Positions 1 through 7,669 of a DNA stretch of 64,000 bases are shown piece by piece. The notes below the pieces were generated by a model that was not told where the DNA came from, ran no database searches, and saw only the letters and a program-made list of their open reading frames with translations. The stretch comes from Pseudomonas sp. PDM15 (GTDB lineage Bacteria > Pseudomonadota > Gammaproteobacteria > Pseudomonadales > Pseudomonadaceae): the NCBI RefSeq assembly GCF_014851565.1, contig NZ_JACVAA010000002.1, positions 186,001 through 250,000 on the forward strand. Reading direction: 5' to 3'. The translations under genes were made by a program, and so were the position numbers. Every line of letters starts with the position of its first letter. Position 1 is the first letter of the stretch.

Positions 1-241
1 GACCCAGCAGCCGCAGCGCTACCACCTGCGCCTGGTCGATGGCCAACCGTTCAGCCTCAGCGGCCCCGGCGACCTCAACCTGGCCGCCGGCGAGATTCTC
101 GAAGTACCGGTCAGCGTAATCCTTGTGCACGAGCCGCTGGCCCATAGCCCGGCGCCGGTGCAGTTCGAGGTGGTCAACCAGGCGGATGCCAGCGAGCGCA
201 AAGTGGCGAGCAGCACCTTTATCGCGCCGAGCGGGCGCTGA
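1..241 (+). CDS. CcoG/FixG-like cytochrome oxidase accessory protein, C-terminal end (partial)
   Basis: Only the last 79 codons are inside the window; the frame is open from base 2 and stops with TGA at 239-241. The residues form a beta-rich domain with the pattern of the CcoG/FixG C-terminal immunoglobulin-like domain: a Leu-rich strand, then AAGEILEVPVSV, and an ending FIAPSGR close to the usual FxGP-type terminus. Full-length CcoG is a membrane ferredoxin that reduces copper for cbb3 oxidase assembly; the iron-sulfur and membrane parts would lie upstream, outside the window. The stop overlaps the start of the next gene by one base (TGATG), so the two are probably translationally coupled. 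I recall the same pair, iron-sulfur protein followed by a MocR regulator, as PA4131-PA4132 in P. aeruginosa. The family call rests on a short tail only. Confidence 0.55.
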   Translation, partial: TQQPQRYHLRLVDGQPFSLSGPGDLNLAAGEILEVPVSVILVHEPLAHSPAPVQFEVVNQADASERKVASSTFIAPSGR

Positions 242-1713
242 TGGCCGACGCCCGCTCACTGCCCGTAGACTGTGACGCACCTGCGGCCACAGTCACGGAC
301 AAGATGAAGCGCTACGAGCAATTCGCCGACCAGATCGCCGAGCTGATCCGCTCCGGCGTGCTCGCCCCCGGCGAGCGGGTGCCCTCGGTGCGCCAGGCCC
401 GCCACACCTACGGGGTCAGCCCGTCCACCATTTTCCAGGCGTACTACCTGCTGGAGGATCGCGGCCTGATCCAGGCCCGCGCGCGCTCCGGCTACTTCGT
501 CCGGGAGCTGGCTCACCAGCCGCTGGCCGAGCCGCAGATCAGCACCACACCGCCCACCAGTACCGAGGTGGACGTCAGCGAGCTGGTGTTCTCCGTGCTC
601 GGCTCGCTGAAAGACCCGCACACCGTGCCCTTCGGCTCGGCCTTCCCCAGCCCGGAGCTGTTCCCGCTGCCGCGCCTGGCGCGCTCCATGACCCACGCCC
701 TGCGCGACATGCCGAGCCACGCGGTGATCGCCGACATGACCGCTGGCAACCCCGACCTGCGCCGACAGATCGCCCTGCGCTACATGGTCGCCGGCGTGCG
801 CCTGCCGCTGGAGGAACTGGTGATCACCAACGGCGCCCTGGAAGCACTGAACCTGTGCCTGCAGACGGTGACCCAGCCGGGCGAACTGGTAGCCATCGAG
901 GCGCCGGCCTTCTACGCCACCCTGCAGGTGCTCGAACGCCTCAAGCTCAAGGCCGTGGAAATCCCCGTGCACCCGCGCACGGGCATCGACCTCGGCGTGC
1001 TGGCCGAGCGCCTGGAAAGCCTGCCGATAAAAGCCTGCTGGTTCATGAGCAGCCTGCAAAACCCCATCGGCGCCAGCCTCAGCGTGGCGAAAAAGAGCGA
1101 GCTGTACGCCCTGCTGCAACGGCACCAGGTGCCGCTGATCGAGGACGACGTCTACGCCGAGCTGTACTACGGCGCACAGCCGCCGCGGCCGGTGAAGAGC
1201 TGCGACGATGGCGGTCTGGTGATGCATTGCGGCTCCTTCTCAAAGAGCCTGGCGCCGGGCTACCGGGTCGGCTGGGTGGCCGGCGGGCGCTACGCCGAGC
1301 AGATCAGCCGGCTTAAGCTGATGACCACCATCTCGCCGTCGGTGCCAGCCCAGGCGGCCATCGCCGACTACTTGCAGCACGGCGGCTACGACCGCCACCT
1401 GCGCAAGCTGCGCATCGCCCTGGAGACCCAGCAGGCGGCCATGCTCGCCTCCGCCGCGCGGCACTTCCCGGCCGAGACGCGGGTCACCCGGCCCAGCGGC
1501 GGCTACTTCCTGTGGTTCGAGTTTCCCGAGCGGGTCGACTCGCTGCAGCTGTTCCAGCTCGCCCTGGCCCAGGGCATCAGCCTGGCGCCGGGGCCGATCT
1601 TTTCCGCCACCCGCCGCTTCCGCCATTGCGCGCGACTGAACCATGGCCACCCCTGGGATGCCCAAAGCGAGAGGGCGATGGAGGTGCTCGGGCGCATCCT
1701 CGCCTCGTTCTAG
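241..1713 (+). CDS. MocR-type GntR regulator with aminotransferase domain
   Basis: This is a 490-residue two-domain regulator. Residues about 22-92 form a GntR winged helix (SGVLAPGERVPSVRQ, then YGVSPSTIFQAY), and about 120-485 form a fold type I aminotransferase domain that binds PLP. The Schiff-base lysine is K335 in GSFSKSLAPGYRVGW, and the NPIG motif lies ahead of it. Such proteins sense PLP or amino compounds and act as transcription factors rather than enzymes. Two starts are possible: ATG 241, which overlaps the upstream stop, or ATG 304 (MKRYEQF), which begins where MocR proteins usually begin; neither has a strong Shine-Dalgarno. The context recalls MpaR (PA4132), a regulator of PQS signalling in P. 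aeruginosa, but orthology is not proven here. Confidence 0.88.
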   Translation: MADARSLPVDCDAPAATVTDKMKRYEQFADQIAELIRSGVLAPGERVPSVRQARHTYGVSPSTIFQAYYLLEDRGLIQARARSGYFVRELAHQPLAEPQISTTPPTSTEVDVSELVFSVLGSLKDPHTVPFGSAFPSPELFPLPRLARSMTHALRDMPSHAVIADMTAGNPDLRRQIALRYMVAGVRLPLEELVITNGALEALNLCLQTVTQPGELVAIEAPAFYATLQVLERLKLKAVEIPVHPRTGIDLGVLAERLESLPIKACWFMSSLQNPIGASLSVAKKSELYALLQRHQVPLIEDDVYAELYYGAQPPRPVKSCDDGGLVMHCGSFSKSLAPGYRVGWVAGGRYAEQISRLKLMTTISPSVPAQAAIADYLQHGGYDRHLRKLRIALETQQAAMLASAARHFPAETRVTRPSGGYFLWFEFPERVDSLQLFQLALAQGISLAPGPIFSATRRFRHCARLNHGHPWDAQSERAMEVLGRILASF

Positions 1714-1795
1714 AGCCCCGCAGCTATGCTGCGGATAGGCAGCAGGCCCGCCATCAGCGATACTGGCCACGCGCCATCAAGACAAGGACAGACGC

Positions 1796-2401
1796 ATGAG
1801 CAGCGACACCGAAGCCGTCAGCACCGACGAGCTCCTCACCGACCAGCAACGCATCGAGAAGCTGGAGAAGGCCGGCAAGCTCAATCGCCTGCTGATTTTT
1901 GGCCTGGCCGGCGCGCTGTTGCTGACCCTGCTGAGCTGGCTGCTGGTGGCCCTGCTCTCCTCCTCCGCCGAGGAGGAAAAGGAAGACCAGGCCCAGCTGG
2001 CCAGCCTGGCCAGCGTCGAGGCCCTGCAGAAGGAACTCGGCGTGCTGCAACTGCAGATCGCCCCGCTGCAACAGCAGATCAAGGATCAACAGAAGCTGAT
2101 CCTGCTGCAGGCCCAGCAGCAGATTGCCCCTCCGACCGAGGCAGAAGCCCCGGCCAACGCCACCGAGCCCCGCGAGCAGGACCGCGAGAACGTGCGCATG
2201 CTGGCGCGCACCCTGATCGGCCAGGAGCACAACTACCAACACACGCTCAACGCGCTGAAGGAAGGTATGCGCGAGCTGGCCGGCATGACGCCGGGCTCGC
2301 GCAGCTGGCTGGATTTCTACGAGGAGTCGCTGGCCAAGCCGATGGCCGACAGCCAGGCGCGGGTCAAGGCGCTGCAGAAGTGGTCCGCCGACGCCCAGTG
2401 A
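1796..2401 (+). CDS. Single-pass membrane protein with coiled coil, unknown function
   Basis: I do not recognise this 201-residue protein. It starts with a charged cytoplasmic segment of about 30 residues, has one strong membrane helix at about 31-54, an acidic stretch (SSSAEEEKEDQ), then a Gln/Leu-rich coiled coil at about 62-120 with many QQ pairs, and a soluble C-terminal part containing NYQHTLNALKEGMRELAGMTPGS. The topology is N-in with most of the protein in the periplasm if the positive-inside rule holds. It begins 82 bases after the MocR gene on the same strand. Codon use matches the flanking core genes. A structural or scaffolding role is possible, but nothing in the sequence names one. 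Confidence 0.75.
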   Translation: MSSDTEAVSTDELLTDQQRIEKLEKAGKLNRLLIFGLAGALLLTLLSWLLVALLSSSAEEEKEDQAQLASLASVEALQKELGVLQLQIAPLQQQIKDQQKLILLQAQQQIAPPTEAEAPANATEPREQDRENVRMLARTLIGQEHNYQHTLNALKEGMRELAGMTPGSRSWLDFYEESLAKPMADSQARVKALQKWSADAQ

Positions 2402-2413
2402 GCCGCGCCTGAA

Positions 2414-2866
2414 TCAGTCGCGCGGGTGGTCGTCGAGCTCGCGTTCCTCATGGTTGGCGAAGGCCTTGTCCAGCCCCAGCGCCCCGGCGATGGCAGCCGG
2501 CGTGCTGGCCACCACGGCCATCGCCTTGGCCAGGCCGCTGGTCTCGTCGGAACGGGCGGCCGCCGAAGTAGCCGCGCCGTGGCCCTGTCCCTTGCCCTGA
2601 CCCACGCCGGGCGCCCGACCCGGACCATGGCCGAGCCCCGGGCCGTGATCGCCGCCGGCCAGACCATGGCCCTGGCCACCACCGACACCACCACCGTGGC
2701 CGCCGCCATTGCCGCCGCCACGCCCGCCACCGTTTCCGCCACCATTGCCACCGCCGCCATCGCGGGCGTAAGCGGAGTCGATCAGTGGATTGAGGTCGGG
2801 CGGAACGGCCGCCGCCAGCATCAGTACGCTAGCCGGTATGGCCAGCAGAGTGCCTAGTCTCAACAT
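2414..2866 (-). CDS. Exported glycine-rich protein
   Basis: This 150-residue protein begins with a signal-peptide-like segment (MLRLGTLLAIPASVLMLAAAV). From about residue 36 it enters a low-complexity tract of repeated GGGN/GGGH/GGGR units (about 36-80), followed by a Gly/His-rich stretch (GHGLAGGDHGPGLGHGPG). The final 60 residues are more ordinary, with an Ala-rich segment and an acidic tail ending in DDHPRD. The gene converges on the upstream membrane-protein gene with 12 bases between their stops. A good Shine-Dalgarno (GGGAGG) lies just before the ATG. Glycine-rich exported proteins can be wall-associated, matrix or metal-binding; none is shown here. The reading frame is supported by its signal peptide and RBS, although simple GC-rich repeats can produce chance frames. 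Confidence 0.6.
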   Translation of the reverse strand: MLRLGTLLAIPASVLMLAAAVPPDLNPLIDSAYARDGGGGNGGGNGGGRGGGNGGGHGGGVGGGQGHGLAGGDHGPGLGHGPGRAPGVGQGKGQGHGAATSAAARSDETSGLAKAMAVVASTPAAIAGALGLDKAFANHEERELDDHPRD

Positions 2867-2965
2867 GGGAACCTCCCGAGGAGCTCCTCAGACAGTTTCA
2901 GTCTAGGGCGGCCAGCGACGCGGCAGAAACCACCCGACACAAGGTTGAGACAAGCGCAGCGCGGC

Positions 2966-4744
2966 TTAGTGCTGAAGGTGGCCGTACAGCTTGGCGTAGA
3001 GACCACCCTCGGCGATCAGCTGCTGGTGGTCGCCGTCCTCGGCGATGCTGCCGCCATCGAACACCAGCACCCGGTCGGCCTGCTTCACCGCGGAGAGGCG
3101 GTGCGCCACGATCAGCGTGGTGCGACCGTTGAGGAAACGCCCCAGGGCCTCGTGCAGGGCGTACTCGGTGGCGGCATCCAGGGCCGAGGTGGCTTCGTCG
3201 AGAATCACCACCTTGGGCTCGGCCAGCACCATGCGGGCAATCGCCAGGCGCTGACGCTGGCCACCTGAGAGACGCACGCCGGAGCGACCGACCATGCTGT
3301 CCAGGCCATCCGGCAAGGTGCGGATGGTGGCTGCCAGCTGAGCGATCTCCAGCGCCTGCCAGCACGCCTCGTCGCTACGTTCGCGGCCCATGCACAGGTT
3401 GGCGCGCACCGTGTCGTTGAACAGCGCCGGATGCTGCAGCACCACCGCCACGTGTTCGCGCACCCGCTCCAGGCCGATCTCTTCCAGGCTCGAACCGCCG
3501 AAGCGGATACTCCCGGCCTGGGCCGTGTAGAGGCCGAGCAGCAACTGCACCAGAGTGCTCTTGCCGCCACCGCTGGCGCCGACCAAGGCGACTTTCTCGC
3601 CAGGGGCAATGCTCAGGTCGAGGTCGTGCAGCACCGGATCGTCGCGGTAGGCGAAGCTCAGTCCGCGTACCTCGATGCCGACCGTGTCGCGCCCCTTGAA
3701 CGGGTCGACCACACCCTGGTGCTGCGGCTCGTCGGCACGCGCCAGCAGCTCGTTGATCCGTGTCATCGCGCCGCCGGCGGCGTAGTAGGCGTATTGCATA
3801 TTGAGCAGTTGCTCGACCGGGCCGATCATGTACCAGAGGTAGCTGAACACGGCGAGCATCTGGCCGATGGACAGGTCGGAGAACAGCACGGTGAGCATGG
3901 CCGCGGCGCGGAAGATGTCGATGCCGAACTGGAACAGCAGGCCGCTGGTGCGCCCCGCCGCGTCGCTCTTCCACTGCGAAGCCACCGCGTAATCGCGCAC
4001 CTCGCGGGCGCGCAGGCCGAGGCGGCCGAGGAAATAGCCCTGGCGATTGCCGGCGCGCACTTCCTGGATCGCCTCCAGGGTCTCGGTCAGGGCCTGGGTG
4101 AAGCGCGAGGTGCTGTCGTTCTCCAGCTTCTTCAGGTGCTTAACCTGCTTGCCCAGCTGCACGGTGGCGAAGATCACCAGCGGGTTGAACAGCAGGATCA
4201 GCAGGGCCAGCTGCCAGTGCATCCAGATCAGCACGGCGGCGGTGCCGGTCAGGGTCAGCAACGCCACCAGCACCTTGCTCAGGGTCTCGCCGATGAACTT
4301 GTCGAGGGTGTCCAGATCGGTGACCAGGTGCGCGCTGACGGTGCCGCCGCCGAGGTTCTCGTACTCGCCCAGGGCGATGCGCTTGAGGCGTTCGATCAGA
4401 CGCACTCGCAGGCGATAGATCACGTCCTTGGACAGGCGCGCGAACAGGCGCGCCTGCAGCACGTTGCTGACCAGCGCACCCAGGCGCAGCACCAGGGTCA
4501 GCACCAGCATCAGGCCGATGTAGCCGGCGGCGCTCTCCCAACCGGCAGGCAGGAAGCGGTCCATGACCTTGAGCGCGGCGTCGCCCTGCTTGAGCAGCAC
4601 CTCGTCAACCAGCAGCGGCAGCAGCAGCGGAATCGGCACGCTGCACAGGGTGGCGACGAAGGCGATCAGGTTGGCCAGGATCAGGCCCTTGCGATGCCGC
4701 AGCGCGAGACGGCGAATCTCCGCCCAGGTCAAACGATCAGGCAT
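2966..4744 (-). CDS. ABC exporter, fused permease and ATPase (MsbA-like)
   Basis: A half-transporter of about 592 residues. Residues about 20-310 form six membrane helices (ABC membrane type 1), and about 345-580 form the ATPase. The ATPase has Walker A GASGGGKST near residue 390, signature LSGGQRQRLAIAR, Walker B VVILDEATSALD and the H-loop in IVAHRL. All catalytic residues are present, so a functional homodimeric exporter is expected in the inner membrane. The substrate is unknown; lipids, drugs or peptides are all exported by this family. The start is ambiguous: GTG 4750 or ATG 4744. I prefer the ATG, which overlaps the stop of the DsbA-like gene by eight bases. Coupling to a thioredoxin-fold gene could suggest a role in envelope redox homeostasis, but this is inference. 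Confidence 0.9.
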   Translation of the reverse strand: MPDRLTWAEIRRLALRHRKGLILANLIAFVATLCSVPIPLLLPLLVDEVLLKQGDAALKVMDRFLPAGWESAAGYIGLMLVLTLVLRLGALVSNVLQARLFARLSKDVIYRLRVRLIERLKRIALGEYENLGGGTVSAHLVTDLDTLDKFIGETLSKVLVALLTLTGTAAVLIWMHWQLALLILLFNPLVIFATVQLGKQVKHLKKLENDSTSRFTQALTETLEAIQEVRAGNRQGYFLGRLGLRAREVRDYAVASQWKSDAAGRTSGLLFQFGIDIFRAAAMLTVLFSDLSIGQMLAVFSYLWYMIGPVEQLLNMQYAYYAAGGAMTRINELLARADEPQHQGVVDPFKGRDTVGIEVRGLSFAYRDDPVLHDLDLSIAPGEKVALVGASGGGKSTLVQLLLGLYTAQAGSIRFGGSSLEEIGLERVREHVAVVLQHPALFNDTVRANLCMGRERSDEACWQALEIAQLAATIRTLPDGLDSMVGRSGVRLSGGQRQRLAIARMVLAEPKVVILDEATSALDAATEYALHEALGRFLNGRTTLIVAHRLSAVKQADRVLVFDGGSIAEDGDHQQLIAEGGLYAKLYGHLQH

Positions 4745-5372
4745 GCGCACGCTGCTCCAGCCAGCGCCCCAGCAGCGGCGCCAGTGCCTCCAGCGGCTGG
4801 TAGCCGTTGGTCAGCAGGGCCAGGCGGCCATCGCGCTCGGCCAGCAGAGTCGGGAAGCCGGAGATGCCGAGGTCCTGCACCCAGGTGAAGTCGGCGGCGG
4901 TGGCTTCGGCGGCCTCCACGCTGTCGAAGGCGGCGGCGAACTCGATGCGCGGGATACCGGCGCGCTCGGCCAGCTCCACCAGCACCTGGGCTCGGGTGAC
5001 GTCGCGGCCCTCGGCGTAGAAGGCTTCCTGGATCAGCTCCAGCAGCGGCCAGACGCTCTGCTCGTCCAGGCCACGGGCGGTGACCAGGGCGCGGCAGGCC
5101 GGCTCGGTGTCGTAGACGAAGCCTTCGGGCAGCGCGTCGTTGAAGTTGAACAGCTGGCCGGTGCTGGCGTTGACCGCCTGCCAGTGGGAGAGGATGCGCA
5201 CGCGCGCAGCCGGGTCCAGCGCCGCACGCTCGCGGCGCAGGCCGCCGAGTACCAGCTGCAGCGGCACGCCGGCCGCCGCGGCCTGCTCGGCCAGGGCCTG
5301 CACTACCGGGGCGAAGCCCCAGCACCAGGAACACATGGGGTCCATCACGTAGAGCAGGCGGTCTGGGCGCAC
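4737..5372 (-). CDS. DsbA-family thioredoxin-fold protein
   Basis: A 211-residue protein of the DsbA/FrnE superfamily. The N-terminal strand leads to the active-site motif CSWC (in MDPMCSWCWGF), typical of the cytosolic DsbA-like group rather than periplasmic DsbA (CPHC). There is no signal peptide, so a cytoplasmic location is expected. The helical insertion (about residues 60-150) and the second half of the thioredoxin fold with a cis-Pro-type segment (ISGFPTLLAERDG) are present. The gene overlaps the downstream ABC transporter by 8 to 14 bases, so the two are almost certainly cotranscribed. A disulfide exchange or reductase role is likely; the partner protein is unknown. Confidence 0.85.
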   Translation of the reverse strand: MRPDRLLYVMDPMCSWCWGFAPVVQALAEQAAAAGVPLQLVLGGLRRERAALDPAARVRILSHWQAVNASTGQLFNFNDALPEGFVYDTEPACRALVTARGLDEQSVWPLLELIQEAFYAEGRDVTRAQVLVELAERAGIPRIEFAAAFDSVEAAEATAADFTWVQDLGISGFPTLLAERDGRLALLTNGYQPLEALAPLLGRWLEQRAHA

Positions 5373-5450
5373 GACGCGGTCCTTAGTCGGCAGGCGACGA
5401 GGTGGGAATGGCTGCAGTGTACGTACAGAGCAGCCATTTGGGGCAGCGGT

Positions 5451-6389
5451 TCAGCCTTCCTGCAGCGCCTTGTAGTTGAAGCCGATCGGGTGCGGCAGGT
5501 TACGTGCCTGGGCGATCTCGATCTGCTTCTGGCGTTCGCGGGCCGCCTCGCGGGTCTTCTCCGGCAGCGAATCCCAGCAGTGCGGACAACTGATGCCGGG
5601 CGAGTAGTGCTGGCTCTGGCGGTCCTCGACGGAGATCGGATTGCGACAGGCGTGGCACTGGTCGTAGTCGCCCTCGGAGAGGTCATGGCGCACGGTCACC
5701 CGGTTATCGAAGACGAAGCAGTCGCCCTGCCACTTGGTCTGCTCCTGCGGCACCTCTTCGAGGTACTTGAGGATGCCGCCCTTGAGGTGGAAGACCTCCT
5801 CGAAACCTTCGCCGAGCATGTAGCTGGAAGCCTTCTCGCAACGGATGCCGCCGGTGCAGAACATGGCGACCTTCTTGTGCTTGCTCGGGTCGTAATGAGC
5901 CTTGATGTAGTCGGGGAATTCGCGGAATGACTTGGTCTTCGGGTCGATGGCGCCCTCGAAGGTACCGATGGCTACTTCGTAGTCGTTGCGGGTATCGATC
6001 AGCAGCACCTCGGGGTCGCTGATCAGGGCGTTCCAGTCCCGCGGCTCGACGTACGTACCGACGCGCTGGTTGGGGTCCACGCCCGGCACGCCGAGGGTGA
6101 CGATTTCCTTCTTCAGCTTGACCTTGGTGCGATAGAACGGCTGCTCGTCGCAGTAGGATTCCTTGTGGTCGACATCGGCCAGGCGCGGGTCCTGGCGGAA
6201 CCAGGCGAACAGCGCATCGATGCCGGCGCGGCTGGCGGAAACGGTGCCGTTGATGCCTTCCTCGGCCAGCAGCAGGGTGCCTTTGACATCGTTGTCGAGC
6301 AGGGTTTGCAGCAGGGGTTCACGCAGCGCTTGGTAGTCCGGCAGGGAGACGAACTTGTACAGCGCCGCGACGACGATCTTGTCGGTCAT
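5451..6389 (-). CDS. trhO: tRNA uridine(34) hydroxylase TrhO (rhodanese-domain protein)
   Basis: A 312-residue protein of the YceA/UPF0176 family, shown in E. coli to hydroxylate U34 of certain tRNAs in the first step towards 5-methoxy- or 5-oxyacetyl-uridine. The N-terminal ferredoxin-like part ([14 protein letters not shown]) is followed by a rhodanese domain with the active-site loop [12 protein letters not shown] (catalytic Cys near residue 180) and a C-terminal Cys-rich zinc-binding-like region (CHACRNPIS, then CPHCWDSL). I set the start at ATG 6389, which has GGAGAG seven bases upstream; the frame continues ten codons further up but without an RBS. It is a stand-alone gene with about 200 bases upstream that contain a palindromic repeat. 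Confidence 0.92.
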   Translation of the reverse strand: MTDKIVVAALYKFVSLPDYQALREPLLQTLLDNDVKGTLLLAEEGINGTVSASRAGIDALFAWFRQDPRLADVDHKESYCDEQPFYRTKVKLKKEIVTLGVPGVDPNQRVGTYVEPRDWNALISDPEVLLIDTRNDYEVAIGTFEGAIDPKTKSFREFPDYIKAHYDPSKHKKVAMFCTGGIRCEKASSYMLGEGFEEVFHLKGGILKYLEEVPQEQTKWQGDCFVFDNRVTVRHDLSEGDYDQCHACRNPISVEDRQSQHYSPGISCPHCWDSLPEKTREAARERQKQIEIAQARNLPHPIGFNYKALQEG

Positions 6390-6516
6390 GCGGACTCTCT
6401 CCAGTGGTCGCCCTCGCAAAGGGCGGACCGGGGATGAAATGAAAGCGCCGGCTGGGGCCGGCGCGGGGACATTCTAACTTAGCTGAGCGGCGGCGGTCAG
6501 CCGGGCTGGATCAACG

Positions 6517-6592
6517 GTGGGAGCGGTTGGGCGGCACTCCGATTGGCCGCGAGCGTTTCTCGCAACCCAACCGCGGCCAAGGCCGCTCCCAC
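6517..6592. repeat. REP-like palindromic repeat pair
   Basis: The arms GTGGGAGCGG (6517-6526) and CCGCTCCCAC (6583-6592) are perfect inverted copies, and more complementary GC-rich sequence lies inside (TTGGCCGCGAG against CTCGC and GCGGCCAA). The wording GTGGGAGCGG...GGCCGC resembles the repetitive extragenic palindromes common in Pseudomonas genomes. It sits between the trhO start and the BolA stop, with the latter four bases away, so it could act as a terminator or mRNA stabiliser for the BolA transcript. No REP-associated transposase gene is in the window. Confidence 0.55.
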
Positions 6593-6595
6593 GGA

Positions 6596-6901
6596 TCAGT
6601 GGTCGTGTTTGCTGCCGCCGCGGCAGGTCGGCGAATCCGGCGCCATGCCCTGCTGCGCCCACTCCTCGGGGGTGTAGGTATGCAGCGCCAGGGCGTGGAA
6701 CTGGCCCATCAGCTCGCCGAGGGTGGCGTAGACCTTCTGATGGCGCTTGACCGCATTGAGACCCGCGAACGCCGGGCTGACGATCACCGCCTTGTAGTGG
6801 GTCTCCTGGCCACGGCTGTGCATGTGGCTCTCGTCCAGCACATCCAGGTGCTCGGGCTGCAGGTCGCTCAGGGCCTGCTGGATCTTGTCGCGCATGCTCA
6901 T
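6596..6901 (-). CDS. BolA family protein
   Basis: A 101-residue BolA-fold protein. It shows the family core: MRDKIQQAL at the start, LDVLDESHMHS with the His ligand region, the conserved FAGLNAVKRHQKVYATLGE stretch and HALALHTYTPEEW at the end. BolA proteins bind monothiol glutaredoxins and [2Fe-2S] clusters and influence cell shape, stress and biofilm traits. I chose ATG 6901 because AAGGAG lies eight bases upstream; an in-frame GTG at 6910 overlaps that Shine-Dalgarno and is unlikely. The start follows the stop of the DUF2059 gene by 12 bases, so the two form an operon. Confidence 0.9.
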   Translation of the reverse strand: MSMRDKIQQALSDLQPEHLDVLDESHMHSRGQETHYKAVIVSPAFAGLNAVKRHQKVYATLGELMGQFHALALHTYTPEEWAQQGMAPDSPTCRGGSKHDH

Positions 6902-6913
6902 GTCCGGCACTCC

Positions 6914-7411
6914 TTACTGCTTCGCAGGTTGCAGTTCGGCGGTCATCTCGCCGAGCAGCTTGTCCACTTCCGGCACGGCCTGCTGCAGGCGCTCCTGGGT
7001 CAGCTGGGCGGCGTGGGCCATCAGCTGCGGCATCTGCTCCAATACCTTGCGCCCGACCGGAGTCTGGTAGAAGGCCAACAGCTCCTTCAACTCGGCCTCG
7101 GTGAACGCATCGGTGTAAAGGTTGACCAGTTCGGATTCCAGCTTGCCCTTGCCGACCACCCTCTCGATGGCCGCATCGGCCTGGGCCTGGTAGCGCTCCA
7201 GCACAGCCTTCTTCGCCTCGCTGCCACCGGCCTGGGCGAAACGCTGGGCGAACATCTGGCGCACCTGCATGTGCGCTGGTACGGCCAGCCTGTCGGCGCG
7301 GCTCATCTCGATGAAGCGCTTGGCCTCGGCGGCGTGGCTGGCAGCGTCGGCCAGCAGCGGGCCGCTGGCGACCAGCAGCAGGCAGGAAAACAGGGCGCGC
7401 AGGCGGGTCAT
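6914..7411 (-). CDS. DUF2059 domain exported protein
   Basis: A 165-residue protein with a clear signal peptide (MTRLRALFSCLLLVASGPLLADA, cleavage probably after ALADA-like residues near 21). The rest is helical, with the DUF2059 pattern LVNLYTDAFTEAELKELLAFYQTPVGRKVLEQMP towards the C terminus. Its function is not established; related proteins are periplasmic. The frame is open far upstream (to 7936), but the start at ATG 7411 is set by the signal peptide and by the purine-rich GAGGATTTCCC just upstream. It is cotranscribed with the BolA gene. Confidence 0.85.
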   Translation of the reverse strand: MTRLRALFSCLLLVASGPLLADAASHAAEAKRFIEMSRADRLAVPAHMQVRQMFAQRFAQAGGSEAKKAVLERYQAQADAAIERVVGKGKLESELVNLYTDAFTEAELKELLAFYQTPVGRKVLEQMPQLMAHAAQLTQERLQQAVPEVDKLLGEMTAELQPAKQ

Positions 7412-7545
7412 GGGAAATCCTCGGGCAGAAAAGCGGGCGGCCATTCTGCGCGTCCGGCCGGCGCCGCTCAAGCGCGCCGCGGCCGGGCAAAAAGCCAGCA
7501 CTTGCCTCATGCCCCTGCAAATGTGCATGCTTACCATTCTCCCAA

Positions 7546-7626
7546 GACCCTGTTCGGGAATCTCGCGGGCTAGCCAGGCTGTCTCAACGACGCATGGCCA
7601 GGCGCAGCGGATCGCCAACAGGTTCT
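7546..7626. mobile_element. Short inverted-repeat element, MITE-like (copy 1, 81 bp)
   Basis: The left end AGACCCTGTTCGGGAATCT and right end GCGGATCGCCAACAGGTTCT are imperfect inverted copies. Both ends match those of the longer element at 62175-62331: ATCTCGCGGGCTAG here against ATCTCGCGAGCTAG there, and GCGCAGCGGATCG against GCGCAGCAGATCG next to the shared terminal CAGGTTCT. The present copy is about half as long, as expected of an internally deleted derivative. It lies 43 bases upstream of the DUF2804 gene and could supply or interrupt its promoter. No open reading frame is carried. Confidence 0.55.
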
Positions 7627-7669
7627 GAGGCCGCACCCGCGCTCGCGGCCCCACACACGGACGTGTCTG

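Noticed and set aside
2690..2770. Repeated GGCGGC/GCCGCC sequence as a CRISPR or structured repeat
   Set aside because: There is no spacer-repeat periodicity; it encodes the Gly-rich part of the exported protein.
3431..4888. 485-codon frame opposite the ABC exporter
   Set aside because: Low-complexity His/Gln/Ala composition; the exporter frame has intact Walker and signature motifs.
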